A DNA stretch of 64,000 bases from Lasioglossum baleicum (GCF_051020765.1 NC_134933.1:1612001-1676000); one strand, 5' to 3'. Shown: positions 47,723 to 61,447, numbered from the stretch's first letter. Notes: generated by a model from the letters alone, not told the origin. Program-made: numbers and translations.

Positions 47723-48294
47723 CAGGGTCTGTCCGGAAAGTAATGCGACCACATTTTTTTTTAATCTATTGAATATACGAGTACAAACCTTTAAACTTCT
47801 TCAAAGTAGGATCCTTGGGCATCGACACATTTTTTCCAGCGCGATTTCCATGCTTCGTATGCTCCCTGGGAGGCGTTATCTGGAGCCTCTCGTAGTACCC
47901 TCGTCGCAGCCTCGTAGAGCACTTCCAACCAAAACTTATCCGTAGATTACGGGGAAAACAGTAAACGGTACTTCTTAGTTGGATCACAACACTTCTTCAA
48001 CCCCCGTACAGTCCTGACTTGTCTCCCGCCGACTTCTTCTTGTTTCGAAAAATTAAAAATGTGCTAAAAGGATGCCATTTTGAAAGCGTGGAACACGTCA
48101 AAGAGGCTGTGACGAGGGTACTACGAGAGGTTCCAAAAAACGCCTTCCAGGGAGCATACGAAGCATGGCAATCGCGCTGGAAAAAATGTGTCGATGCCCA
48201 AGGACCCTACTTTGAAGAAATTTAAAGGTTTGTACCCATATGTTTAATAGATTTTTTTTTTAATGTGGTCGCATTACTTTCCGGACAGACCCTG
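47723..48294. mobile_element. snap-back mariner derivative, copy 2 (572 bp)
   Basis: Ends CAGGGTCTGTCCGGAAAGTA on both sides (inverted), with TA at 47721-47722 and 48295-48296. The left arm 47723-47912 is an inverted copy of the 3' end carried directly by the right arm (48107-48294). The arms differ by scattered changes. It lies 126 bp from the al exon 1 donor inside intron 1. Confidence 0.94.
47992..48225 (+). pseudogene. mariner transposase C-terminus in snap-back copy 2
   Basis: An open stretch LLQPPYSPDLSPADFFLFRK carries the third catalytic Asp. It continues through GCHFESVEHVKEAVTRVLRE and RWKKCVDAQGPYFEEI to a stop. The rest of the transposase is absent. The inverted left arm encodes part of the same segment on the minus strand. 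Confidence 0.88.
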
Positions 48295-48420
48295 TACATT
48301 CCAAGTGAATCAGGTAGCCTTAGAACTATCTAGACCTGTCTACTAGCACGAGTTGCCAAAGGTTTATTAGATCAGGGACAAAGCTGGGTATTTGTGCGTA
48401 ACTAAGAGTCGTTTACATAC

Positions 48421-48806
48421 CTGGTGAACACGTCCGGATAATGAGTTCTCGAGAAAGCTTTCTCGAGTTCCTCTAGCTGGAAGCTGGTGAAGGTAGTCCT
48501 ATATCTGCGTTGTTTCCTTTTCGGAACGAAGTCGTCGACCTCGGCTTCGCTTTCAGGGCTGGTCGGCGCTGCTCTGGGGTGGTTGGTTTCCTCCTCGGTC
48601 GGCCTCACCTCATCCGTGGAGATCCCCATTTGACCGGATTGAGGTGTCGTCGTTGTAGTCGGCGGTACCGATTGCGGGTGAGCTGGATGGTGAGCTGGCT
48701 GGCTCCCCTGATTCACCTGGCTCGAGCTGTTCGTGCTGCTCGCAGGACTCGTCTGCGGCGCAGCTGGCTCGACGCCTCCTCCTCGCGTCGAATAATCTGC
48801 GAACAT
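48421..48806 (-). CDS. al: aristaless homeobox protein, coding exon 1
   Basis: This exon encodes a Ser/Pro/Gln/Thr-rich N-terminus and then PKRKQRRYRTTFTSFQLEEL, helix 1 of the homeodomain. It ends at FTR with a GTATGT donor. In the joined 341-residue protein the homeodomain spans residues 99-158. I took the first ATG (48804-48806). A second Met (residue 60, codon at 48627-48629) has a better start context (CAAATGG) and begins MGIS, like the fly Aristaless N-terminus as I remember it, so it may be the real start and give 282 residues. A possible acceptor (TTCGCAG) overlaps the first codons, so an upstream exon could also exist. I found no clear promoter. Confidence 0.9.
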
Positions 48807-51285
48807 TATACAAATCGTCGTTCAAATTTGCTGTACTACCGCCCACGCATGCTATCATTCACAACTGCCTCGAAGGGCACAGTTCGTGGAGAAATATTAA
48901 ATGCCATAAATTGTATAAATTGTGCACACTGTACCACAACGATTGAATTGATAAACCTGTGGACCAGCATAGAATCAGAGCTCTTACCGACAGCGTAACC
49001 AACGAGGTCTCAACTTGAACGAGAACTTTGCAGAAATTTTTGTCACCGTCGTGAAATTCGAAGCGTGCTTCCCAACGCACAATTTTTGACTGATTTGTTG
49101 GCAGCCACTGCCGACTACTTATCAACAATCCGATCGGATTCCACGTACGGTCGGGGAAATCCTCGCGGTTTAGCTTCCGCAGGAAGCTAGCCTCATTGTC
49201 CTCGTTCTGTCGAATCACAGAATGTACGAACCTTCGAGTATTTCGTCGTGATGCGAATATAAAGACGTACTTTAAATACAACCGAAGATTAATGCAACTT
49301 TTAATGTATTGCGGACTATTCTAATAAAACTTTGCGAAGAGCACCTCAGATTGCCGCGGGAGCAATGTTTTGAAGTAAATAACAACAGAAGACTATCAAT
49401 CTCGCTTTTTTCCTGTATAGCTGCTCCAGAGCGGCCCGCGCCTCGCTGCTCCCGCTCCCAGCGGAGCGAGTCCTTGCCGCACGGGGCAATTCTACTGCTC
49501 CGGAGCGCTGCTAGCGTGCGGAAGGGTACGAATCGTGCGGCCGGTCTATTTTTACAGTTCGTGATGAGAAGAATAGCAGAAGTAACGTAGCCGCGCGAAA
49601 AATGGGAGCGTTTCGGGTGAAAAAAGACGCTCGGAGGCTAAAAGCTGGAAGCGAAGCGTTGCCGAGCTGTCGGATCCGCTCTGGCCACGAACAGTCGCTT
49701 CCTTCCCGCCCGTGAAATTACAGTGTTTACGCGAATTAGATTTCGGTTTCGGTAATTTTCAGTTAATAACGAAGCGAACTAGCCAACGAACGAACGAGCA
49801 TTAAGTGCGGCTTCGAACCCATTAATGTTATTATAATGTGAAAGGCTACCTACGCGTTCTTCCCTCTTTCTCTTCTCTCTTTCCTTCTCTTTACTCTGTT
49901 TCTTACTTGTTTTCCTTCTCTATCATCCTCGCCCGGCCGTATAACACGAACCTGAATGCACGTCGCCGCGCGTATTCGATGTTTAATGGCAAAAGCCAAC
50001 AAAAATAAAGAAGAAAGCCTCGGCCGGGCATAGATCTCGCTTATCGTGCGCATTACGGTCCCAGGCTACCAGCATTATAAACTCATTTCCGATAAATCGG
50101 TTCGACTAAAAACCCGACGGCTGAACCGCCTCGGCCTTTACTTCTCTTACAGGCCGTGCATCGTTCCGACGGAACCGTTTCATCTAGGCCTCCGCGAGTT
50201 CGAACATTGAACAGTTAGTGGGAATTAGTTTGATAAGCGACCGTAACGCCGTAATATACCCTGCGGTTGACAAAAACCGTTCGCGAAAGCGCCAAGCAAA
50301 ACTCACGATCCGATAAGTCGGAAATCATCCCCTATTGTTCACCTATCGTCCAAAGGAATTTAACTTAAAAAAAGTCGGTTGCACATCAAGACTATCCGTT
50401 TACATCCCGGAAAGGGTTAGTCTCATATATACAATAGTTACTATAACAAAGTTTCCGTTCCACGAGCTGCCCAAGAGCAGATTGCTTACTGGGATTTTAC
50501 ATGAAAATTTCGTCAAATTAGAAGTACTTAAATTAATGTCTAGGCCTAACAATTACAATTTCGGCACCTGAAACAAGACGTCGCACGTGAGAATTATCTC
50601 TGACACGGACTGTTCGTGTTTTCCGTTTGAAAATTGTTCAGGATCCCGTCGATCTCGCAGGCCGGATCGAATTTCGATAATGACGAATTAAGAGACAAAC
50701 GGTCTCGCCGGATTTCATTAGGCCGTGGCTACGACGACGACGACGACAACGACGGCGGGGGAAGACCGGTTCGCGACAGGGTGCGGGTCTTCGGGGGCCA
50801 CGTTTGCAAATTGCGGTGGGGAATTATCAGTAGCAGCTTGTAAGCACGAGGCGGAGGATCCTCCTGAGCCGTGGTATGCCGAGGTATCGATCGCGCGTGA
50901 AAATGATTCTGGTCGTTACAAGCGAATCGAACGCTGTTACATGATCACTCACGGCGTCGAACGTGCCGAAGTGTGGGCTCGTAGGGATCATTAATGCGGC
51001 AAGGTCGGTGAAAGGAATGATAGCTCCGCCCTCCTCCGTGTCTCCGGCTCTCCGTCACCGCGTTCCCACTGTACAAGCCGACTCGAAAATGATCAAGAAC
51101 CTGATCCCCGGAGAGGGATCAATCTCGATTCGTCAGGGCTTTGATCGGCGAGCTGTAGATTAGCCCTCCGATCATCGTTCCGCGCCGATTCAACCCTTTG
51201 CGGATAACCAGTTTTTCAAATACCAGAAACATTCTGTTTGGGGATCTGATTTGAAAATCGGTACTCGGTCATCTATAAATCTTAA
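48807..51285. other. upstream region of aristaless, no other gene seen
   Basis: It should contain the al promoter and possibly 5' UTR exons, but I cannot place either. A GC-rich patch lies at about 49420-49520 and a Trp/Arg-poor mixed region elsewhere. A short (ACG)n run lies at about 50728-50750. Short frames have no family signature. Confidence 0.45.
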
Positions 51286-51525
51286 CACATTACCGACCGG
51301 TGATTATTGCATAATTTTGAAAAATCTATGGTACCTGACTAAACACTTTTTAATGGAACCTTCAGTAGCAACAGCAATTTTCGTTATAAACTGACAAGTC
51401 ACCCTCAATAACGTCATCTAATAGTTTCATTGAAGATCGCAATGTAAAAGAACATTTCTATGCTTTCTTTGGTACAGCACAATTATTGAAACTCCTATTA
51501 ATAGGGTTCCGGTAGGTAAAATGTT
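51286..51525. mobile_element. piggyBac-type MITE, copy 2 (240 bp), TTAA duplication
   Basis: Ends CACATTACCGACCGG and CCGGTAGGTAAAATG between TTAA at 51282-51285 and 51526-51529. Same orientation and nearly the same sequence as 37740-37981. Confidence 0.85.
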
Positions 51526-51839
51526 AATACAAAAAAATACAAAAAAATTTATGGTAACCTAAATTTTTTAAATATCACTCTTTGATAGTGTTCAGTCTAA
51601 TGCTACACCATGGCTTCCAGTCTTAAAATAATGCTAAAACAGTGTTGACCTGCTTTTCCCAGCCAAATGCCTCCCTGTGCGACGGTGACCTCTGTCTCTG
51701 GAGTTATTTGCCCCCGGGGGCCAGCCAGAGCTCCTACCCATCCTCCACATATTCACCAGAAAGACGAATTCAGGATCATTTAGAATTTAGAACATGCCTT
51801 CACACAAACTTCTCAAACCCAACTGCGCTAAACATCCCG

Positions 51840-53155
51840 TAGTCCAGTCAATGAATGCTCAGGGGGGGGGGGGGGGTGTAGAGGGAAATGGAAGAAACAC
51901 AATTTTTAACTTTGGGACTTTATTTGGACTAGTAGGAGGTAAACATACTAAAAGTCTCTACTCTTAGGAGGTGAGCGGGGTGCAGGGCGGCACGTAGAAA
52001 GTCCCCTCTTTCGGTTTTCCAGTTATATCTCGGAAACTATGCGTCCTAGCGATAAGACCATTCTATACAAAATTAAAGCTGACAAAATGTGCCATAAGAT
52101 TGATTAGATTCAGTTTTTCGCTATCTCATATAGTTTCCAAGATATCCGCGCTCAAAGTTCATGAATTGTAAAAAAGAAATTTTTGCCTTATTTGATTAGC
52201 TAACTCTTCAGCACAATTAGTGAACTTTCAGCGCGCATATCTCGGAAACTATGCGAGATAGCGGAAAACTGAAGCGAATCAATCTTGTAGCACATTTTGT
52301 CAGCTTTAATTTTGTATAGAATAGTCTTATCGGTAGGACGCACAGTTTCCGAGATATAAGCGGAAAACCGAAAAGGGCGACCTTAAATTGGAAAATTGAA
52401 ATAGAACTTGAAAAATTGAAGTTGAAATTGAGAAATTGATGTTGAAACTGAAAAATTGAAGTTGAAATTGAAAAATTGATGTTGGAATTGAGAAATTGAT
52501 GTTGGAATTGAGAAATTGATGTTGGAATTGAAATTGAAATTGATGTTGAAATTGAAAAATGAAAGTGGACATTGAAAAAGTGAAGTTGAAAGTGAAGTGG
52601 AATTTGAGAAATTGATGTTGAAATTGAGAAATTGATGTTGAAACTGAAAAATGGAAGTGGAAATTGAAAAAGTGAAGTTGAAAGTGAAGTGGAATTTGAA
52701 AAATTGATGTTGAAATTGAGAAATTGATGTTGAAACTGAAACATGGGAGTGGAAACTGAAAATGTGAAGTTGAAATTGAGGAGTCGAAATTGAAAGTGAA
52801 GTTGAAATTGAAATTGAAGCAAAAACACTAACTCGAACAAATAATACCAAAGTGAACTTTGAGCGCGGATATCTCGGAAACTATGGGAGATAGCGAAAAA
52901 CTGAATCCATTCAATCTTGTGGCACATTTTGTCAGCTTTAATTTGTATAGAATAGTCTTATCGGTAGGACGCATAGTTTCCGAGATACATCGAAAAACCG
53001 AAAAAGGAGACCTTGTACGTGCCCCCTGCACCCCGTTCACCTCCTAGGAGTGGGGACTTTTAGTATGTTTACCTCCTAACTAGTCCAAAGAAAGACCCAA
53101 AGTTAAAAATTGTGTTCCTACCATTTCCCTCTACAACTTTCCGTTGACTGGACCA
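51840..53155. mobile_element. TAGTCCAGTCAA-family element, copy 5 (1.3 kb)
   Basis: The left end is TAGTCCAGTCAATGAATG and the right end CGTTGACTGGACCA, flanked by CCG (51837-51839) and TCG (53156-53158). A 15-base poly-G lies at 51862-51876. Two modules flank a long minisatellite (52382-52820). The terminal ACTA has mutated to ACCA on the right. Confidence 0.88.
52382..52820 (-). repeat. TTGAAATTGAGAAATTGATG minisatellite (about 440 bp)
   Basis: The longest array in the window, built from imperfect 12-18 bp units. It yields long open frames rich in Phe, Gln, Asn and Ser (up to 236 codons), which are artefacts of a repeat unit without stops. Confidence 0.92.
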
Positions 53156-55284
53156 TCGATAAATCCGAACAAAAGCAATCGGGAGAATACAAGGAGGCAA
53201 CTACCGACAAGAAATTAGCAATTCTTAGCGAGTGCTTTAGCAGACCACGTGACGCGGAACCCGGCATGTTGATTGGCGCGCCGCTGAGCTGGTTTTCGAA
53301 GGGAGAACCGGGGCCCGGTAATCGAAGTCCGCCGCGCGATAGAAAGTCGATCGCGTTAATTGACTCGTCGTTAATTCATCGCTGGCCGCTGGGAATTTAC
53401 GATGTTAATTTATTTCTTCTGCGGTGCCGTACCACGGCCGTAATATTGTATCGCGTATGCTCGATTAGATGCGTCACGCTCGATTAGACGCTTCGGATGG
53501 AGCGATTTCCGACGGAAAGGCGGGGAGATTAAGAGAGAGAGGGAGAACAAGCGGCTCGAAAATCTGCTAGTCATTTCACTGTCATATTTGCACGCTACTA
53601 TGCGCGAGAATTATACTAACACACACAGGTGTTCTGCGACGCACACGTATAACCGCGCATTAAGCTCCGCGCATTACGCGTCCGTGCGCATACGATCGCG
53701 ATTTATGGGCATACAAATTAGCGCGGCGTAATAAACTAATTAGCCGACTCATTGAGGCCGCTTGTGTTTCTCGCGGACGTGTTTTAATGGCCGACTCTCC
53801 GCTTAGGCCTGGCAGTAGTGCGAACATGAAACGACGGGCTCGCGTGGTCGAGGCCTCGAGAATTTTCCACGACTTTCTTTTCCGAGCGATTCTACACGCT
53901 GGGAAACACTGTGTTGCGTACACACCGAATGAAGATTGCTACCTTGGTCTCCTTATCTTAGCCTTTGGATCTGAAGTTTACTTCAGGATCGATGGAGTTA
54001 GGATTCTTCCAATAGTGATACAGTGGCGCGAAGAAGCTTCGTCTGCTTGGGGAATTAGCTGGAAGCTGCAGAGAATTATTTTTGCTAATTTATACTACAG
54101 TATTTAGTGTTTCTCTTCGTAAAAGAATTGTTGGAAAAATTAATTCTTCATATTACTAGTAGTAATATGTGTACATAGAGAGCGGAATTTAAGTCTAGAG
54201 AGTTCGTTTTGTATTTATTACATATATACCAAGTAAAGTCAACAATCGCGCGCTTCCAAAGAATCATTTTAAATTATTCTTCTCTTCATGTTCGTGCCTT
54301 TTTATCGCCGCCCATCAACAGAAATTCATTTGTAATGTGTAAGCGGTAATACCACACCGCCTAGCGCACGCGATTACGAGCGTTAACCATTAGAACGGAT
54401 GGTGGTTATTATTATTATTAGGCTGCGGGTGTTTATGCAAATGAACAATTCTAAATGGTAATTTGTAAACAGGGAAATTAATCAGAATTGTAGTTCTCTG
54501 GCTTTCCTTTCAAATTTACGAACTTTCAATTGTTACTCGTGGATCATTTTTACCTTCGTATTTTGTTTTAACATTCGCGGAAGCTTCAAGAGACAGTAGC
54601 TTCGTAAATATTTTGAAAAATCTAATGACATCCTCGATTTAATGTGGCACTGAATTTTGCCCATTCATTCAATCATCATTCACTCGATCTTACACAATGA
54701 TCCATAGAATGAAGCACTGCTCTTTGGATTTCTTTTCTGTAGTTTTAATGGCCGCTTGTCAGATATAAAAACGTATTATTATTACTATCCTCCATTCATT
54801 TCATTCCTAGGCAATCTCTTATGATTCATCGAGAAAGCATTGCCCGCATGTTTCAAACTTACACAGCTCGTAAAAAAACCGAGTTATGTAATTACACAAT
54901 TAATTATACATTGGTCCGCTTCGTACATTTTTCATTCGCCTGTTTAGCAATTTAACGATAAGCTATAAATTTTTCCTGGGGCTTTAATCGAAACTCTGAA
55001 TTCAGATCTACCCTGTTAACTGTCCGTATGTGAAACATAAATGTCACGGTTCTAATTGCGGTGGGCACGGGTGCAATATTTCACGGCGGTTAGGCTTCGC
55101 GGAACAAATTCTGTTTATTAACTAAATATGTATATCATTAAGTTATTTACACACTTGGGGCTATCGTTGAGGCATGTCTTAAATATTTTCTGTTTTAGTC
55201 GTTGAGAAATTAGGTGGCCTGACATAATGCCTGGACTCAAAATCTAAACTATTAACCATAAATACAAATATTTTGATCACTAAC
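53156..55284. other. no recognisable gene
   Basis: Unique sequence, partly AT-rich. I see no supported coding, RNA or repeat feature. Confidence 0.5.
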
Positions 55285-55740
55285 TATCTAGTAATAATAA
55301 CAATAATAATAATTTGCTTTATTTCAGCCTTACAGCTAAGAAATGTGACTTGGTTTACATTAACCTATCTGTACAAAACCATCTTATTTCACACATTCGG
55401 TCCATACCTTCTCTCACTCATTTCTATGTTTCACACATTCCTACCCTGTCCTACTCTTTTAGTATCCTAATTATCACTAACCCACTTAATTCCTTACTTA
55501 TTGCTTCCCTCCCTATTCCCTAACTTTTGCATTTTTGGTTTGGTATTCTCTTTGGCTTATTTATGCTCTCTTTTCTCTTTTTTTCCTCAACTTCTCCAAC
55601 CACTCTTCAACCTTTCTATCTTGTTTCCCGCTCACTACATCCTCGAGCTTGATCATTTCCCCCATTATCCTGCAATCCTTTGTCAAATGCTCTAGGTTTC
55701 CATACTTGTCCCCACATAGGTCGCATTTACATTTTTATAA
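55285..55740 (-). mobile_element. non-LTR retrotransposon, 3' end (5'-truncated)
   Basis: On the minus strand a short coding end is followed by about 260 bp of 3' UTR and an ATT-rich tail (near 55287-55312). A 5'-truncated copy with a simple-repeat tail is the normal product of target-primed reverse transcription. The clade (R1- or jockey-like) is uncertain. Confidence 0.75.
55561..55728 (-). pseudogene. non-LTR ORF2 C-terminal fragment
   Basis: 56 codons, uninterrupted, ending TAA (55561-55563). It reads KCDLCGDKYGNLEHLTKDC, a Cys-Cys-His-Cys motif, then GEMIKLEDVVSGKQDRKV and EEWLEKLRKKREKRA, a basic tail. This is the usual end of insect non-LTR polyproteins after the reverse transcriptase. 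Upstream (55741 on) the match is lost. Confidence 0.8.
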
Positions 55741-57826
55741 ATATCACTACACAGAGTCAGTTCGACCAAATGTCTGCAATTATACATACTTTGCGAGCAA
55801 AAGGCAGTCGTTTTGGTGCCAAGCATGTTTGAAAGAGGATTTGGTCCTTATGTTCACAGAATCTGCAGAGAGCAAAACCTGTTGTCAAATATACCGAGCC
55901 TAATATGGAAACAGATGGGTCGGTATTTTGAGTCAAATTTCAAGTCCATATCAAATCAAGATCAGATTGCTTACTGGGAATTTTTCCACCATTTAATAAT
56001 ACTCGATATGCCACCATTTTACGGTTTACACATGAGACCAACTACCTAAAACGAGAGTAATACAGTTAGACTCTAAACTACGAACCCTAAATAGAAACAT
56101 TCCAACCCTTAGCCCAGCCTATTGTAAAAAATCCGAACTTCCAGCAGTTAATAAACCATAATCTGGACTATACATATAATGAAGTACCTAATATCCCACA
56201 ATATCCATGGGCTCTCCAGGTGGTTGCACCAGAAAATCGGCCATGTTTCCCCACGGTGCCGAATCAATCCGCCATTGTTGCACCCGAGGATGCATCTAAC
56301 AATAAGCCGACGAACCAGGGAACCGAGACACACAGCGCCCGGCGCGTTACACCGAACGAGGTGTTTTTACATCGAATCATACTTGCAAATTCCCGGCTAA
56401 TAGACGCATCAATGCATCCTGCGACAAGAACCGGCGACGGTCGGACATGTTCGATCTCCGGGCACGATAATAACAAGCAATTACGAATTATCGGCGATCC
56501 CTTTTTAGCCGGTGGCTGCTCGCGGAGATAGCGCCCCCCGATAACGACGGATATTTACCTTCCGGACGCGGATCTTCTGCGTTTCACGCCCCCGCCTCGC
56601 TCACCTGCTCGAATTAATTACCTCCACCCGTCCCCCCGAATCTTTCAGAGGGTCCCCCCTTTCGCCGATAGTAATTGCAACAATGAAGAAACTCGCGGAG
56701 ATTGAAAGATGTGAAAGCGAGATGAGGCGAGAGCCGTATCGGGACAAGGCGAAGCAGAATGATGGGGGCTTATGGGGGGGGGGCTAGGGGGTCCACATGC
56801 TGGCAGAACCGCTTCCATAGATATAACCACTATATTAGCTACGTAACGTAACGTACTATGGGAATTATCTCTCCGAGCCGATCGTAAGAAGTAATTAAGT
56901 TGGCAGGAACGAATCTTTCTTATTTTGATACGCCTCGAATCGCCCTGCTGCCGGCGCTCGATAGTTTTCCTATCCTGTGCGGTTGTCCTCTAGCTGTTTC
57001 ATTGTTTTATTCTTACTGGCTCTAATTAGTGTAAAGGCCTCTAATCGCGGGGCAGATTCCTGATAGGCTAGCTAGATCTTTATGCAAAATAAAAATCGTC
57101 AGATTGTAGAAAACAGGAGTTATAGAAAAATGTATTTCTTCCTCCGAGTATATACATACACAAAGTATGTTACCTTATACATATACATATGTAGGTATAC
57201 TTTAAATATGCTAGAAATGCATAAAATCTACGAGCTAAAAATACAGTCCTCGGATGAAGAGTTAGAACAAATTATTTTTATTTGATATTAGTTTCCTTAA
57301 TGTTTCGTGTTTGATCTACGAATTTTTGTTATAAGTAACAGATGTTACAGTTCATTTGTATCGATTCTGAACTGCACAGTCTTGGTTCGAGATCACTGTG
57401 TAGCGTGCCGCGATGAAGTCGATGCAAATTCAAATATCGACACGGCAGTCAATCGACACCAATTGCTATGCTTTAATGGCGAGCTTTCTGTCAACGCACA
57501 GTAACGTTCAATTAACGCGCTAATGGAGCGGATTACTCGACTAGTCAGAACCTGGACATACTGGGTGAGTCATTTTACCTGTACACTAGTACCTGTACCT
57601 AGTGTGCTGAAAATTCGCGCGAATAAAGGAATTTTTTATTGGAACTAGGTAGCAATTTTGTTGCAACTGTTGCAATTTTTATAAAACAGCGTTCCTTCTA
57701 ATAATGCTTGAAAAAGCAAGAAAAGCCCAAAGGGAAACTTGTTGTACATAAAGTGCATTGTACTGACGATAAAGATTTTTGCACATAAACCTAATATTTA
57801 ATCATTTTCTGTATGTAATTATTAGA
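55741..57826. other. no recognisable gene
   Basis: Contains a short poly-G (near 56777) and a TA-rich run near 57150-57200. No family signature in the short frames. The sequence GATCTTTATGCAAAATAAAA near 57075 resembles the end of the MITE at 57827 and may be a relic. Confidence 0.5.
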
Positions 57827-58019
57827 CTGCGGATCTTTATGCAAAATAAAAAATGTTTGCATTGAATGCAAGACACAGGAGCCAAATAAAAATTTCACTC
57901 TTCTTTTAATTATCTTGTTAAGGTAAAACTAATACACTGGTGGCCTTAAATCTTTTTAATACCTCCACTGTTTTAAATTGCATACACCCATTTTTGTCAT
58001 AAATGCATAAAATCCGCAG
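57827..58019. mobile_element. MITE with CTGCGGAT ends (193 bp)
   Basis: Left CTGCGGATCTTTATGCAAAA, right TAAATGCATAAAATCCGCAG. Solo or diverged ends also occur near 13496, 18484 and 25132. The target duplication is unclear. Non-coding. Confidence 0.72.
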
Positions 58020-60039
<2,020 letters not shown>

Positions 60040-60802
60040 CGATATGGTGCATCTTTTCTCGCGCATGCGCCGCGATTTCAGCCTCAGTAAAGTTAGATTC
60101 TCGAGAAAGATTCTCGATAATTTTTTTAAATTCTGTGGGGTGCTCAAGGTACCCCATTTTATCTACTTTACTAAATATACTGTATAAAACAAAAAAGAAA
60201 CGCCGCGCATACGCGAGAAATCTTGCACCATATCGCATCACGTTCAGGCAAAATGGCTAGCGCACTGGTTATAGACGATTCCGACGCCGAACGAGAATTT
60301 ACTACTATGCTTATTGCGTTATACCGTGATTGCTCAGAACAGATTACGCATCACGGTATCCTTTTTTTCAACGTTGGGCCTAATTAGCTCCAATAGATAA
60401 TTAAAGGACTCTTCATCCATGCGGAGGAAATTTTTATAATCGTTTGGTTCTGTCACTCTGAGAAAATTTAATAAATGTTCACGAGTAGAAAAAGTGTTCT
60501 CAGTTTATACTACTCTTTAAACCAGCGTCTACTTCTTCTTTTTATTTTTTTATTTCACACACTGTGCCAAAGATAAAAGGAACGCCACGTCTGTATTGGA
60601 AACAATTTTAAAAAGTAAATACGGCGAGACGGTCTAATTTGAAAATCGCCGCGTCGCGTCGTCGCGTCGTAACAAATGCGTCACAATGCGCAGTCGCCGT
60701 ATTGATAGCTAGATTGACGCGATTATATTGACGCGTATTGACGAGAGCTTCAATATTATTGTCAATCTACATTGACAATATTATTGAACGTCTAGGGGCC
60801 GC
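60040..60802 (-). mobile_element. PIF/Harbinger-type element remnant
   Basis: The right end ATTGAACGTCTAGGGGCCGC is followed by TTA (60803-60805), a TWA target. The interior carries a transposase fragment on the minus strand and the blocks GGGTGCTCAAGGTACCCC and ATGGCTAGCGCA shared with 46710-47640. The left border is uncertain. Confidence 0.68.
60334..60483 (-). pseudogene. Harbinger transposase, N-terminal fragment
   Basis: 50 codons: REHLLNFLRVTEPNDYKNFL, RMDEESFNYLLELIRPNVEK, then KDTVMRNLF and a stop. The pattern FLRM-(D/S)-E-F-LL--(I/V)-P-IEKKDT-MR is the typical segment ahead of the DDE nuclease of PIF/Harbinger transposases. The nuclease domain itself is missing. Confidence 0.78.
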
Positions 60803-60805
60803 TTA

Positions 60806-61445
60806 AGAATTACAAAATTACACGATCAAGAATCAATATGAAGGCGCAACGATCGCATTAACCTAAAAGGGTCATTTCCAACAAAAATGAAGTCCTATAT
60901 ATATATATGAAATCCTAAGATACAGGTACCTATTATATGTATGTCATAGCTACATATGTACATCATAGACAAAATATGTATGCACTTCATGGATGTGAAA
61001 CAGTGCAGTTCGACACGGTTTCAGCACCTCTCGGCGATTTATTGACAAATCTACAGAGGCCGATCATTTTGAGGAGCATAATAATGTTCCACGGAGTCAC
61101 CAGTGTTTGTCTTATCCATTCAGAACGATCGAAACGTTGGACGGGTATAATTAACCCGAAGGGAAAGCGTGTGCTCGTCGTTTTTCTACGATTTGCTGAA
61201 AGAATCTGTTCGCAGCTAATGAGAGAAGGCGACGTTCTCGCGCCTCGACGCTCGATTGTCAGTCTAACGATTATGATAGCAATGGCATCAAATAATCGAC
61301 ACACCGCGTAAGTACAGACTGTACCTAAATTACAACGGGTAATTATTCGAAATAGGAAAAAATTGTACAGCATGGGGAATTTCACGGTTTAATAGACTGT
61401 GTCACCTTGTAATTCGCCTATTCACAGAAGTGTGAAGTATACACA
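60806..61445. other. no recognisable gene
   Basis: A short TA run at about 60898-60910. The 124-codon frame at 60937-61311 has no family signature, and a similar-length frame exists on the other strand. Confidence 0.5.
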
Positions 61446-61447
61446 TA

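Larger units (their letters stand above)
27079..48420 (-). other. aristaless intron 1 (21.3 kb)
   Basis: This intron runs from the GTATGT donor of exon 1 to the TTTCAG acceptor of exon 2. It holds Transib-type elements, nested hAT MITEs, an inverted pair of deleted mariners, a decayed hAT transposase, a piggyBac-type MITE, a Harbinger-type end and two snap-back mariners. The last of these lies only 126 bp from the exon 1 donor. The stretches 28350-30120, 32106-33190, 34714-37735, 39810-41570 and 43380-44460 show no coding gene I can support. Confidence 0.9.

Noticed and set aside
52217..52927. 236-codon open frame rich in Phe, Gln and Asn
   Set aside because: It runs through the minisatellite and inverted modules of a transposon; the frame is open only because the repeat unit lacks stops.
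60937..61385. Overlapping frames of 124 and 132 codons on opposite strands
   Set aside because: Neither shows a domain, and mirror-image frames of this kind are common by chance.
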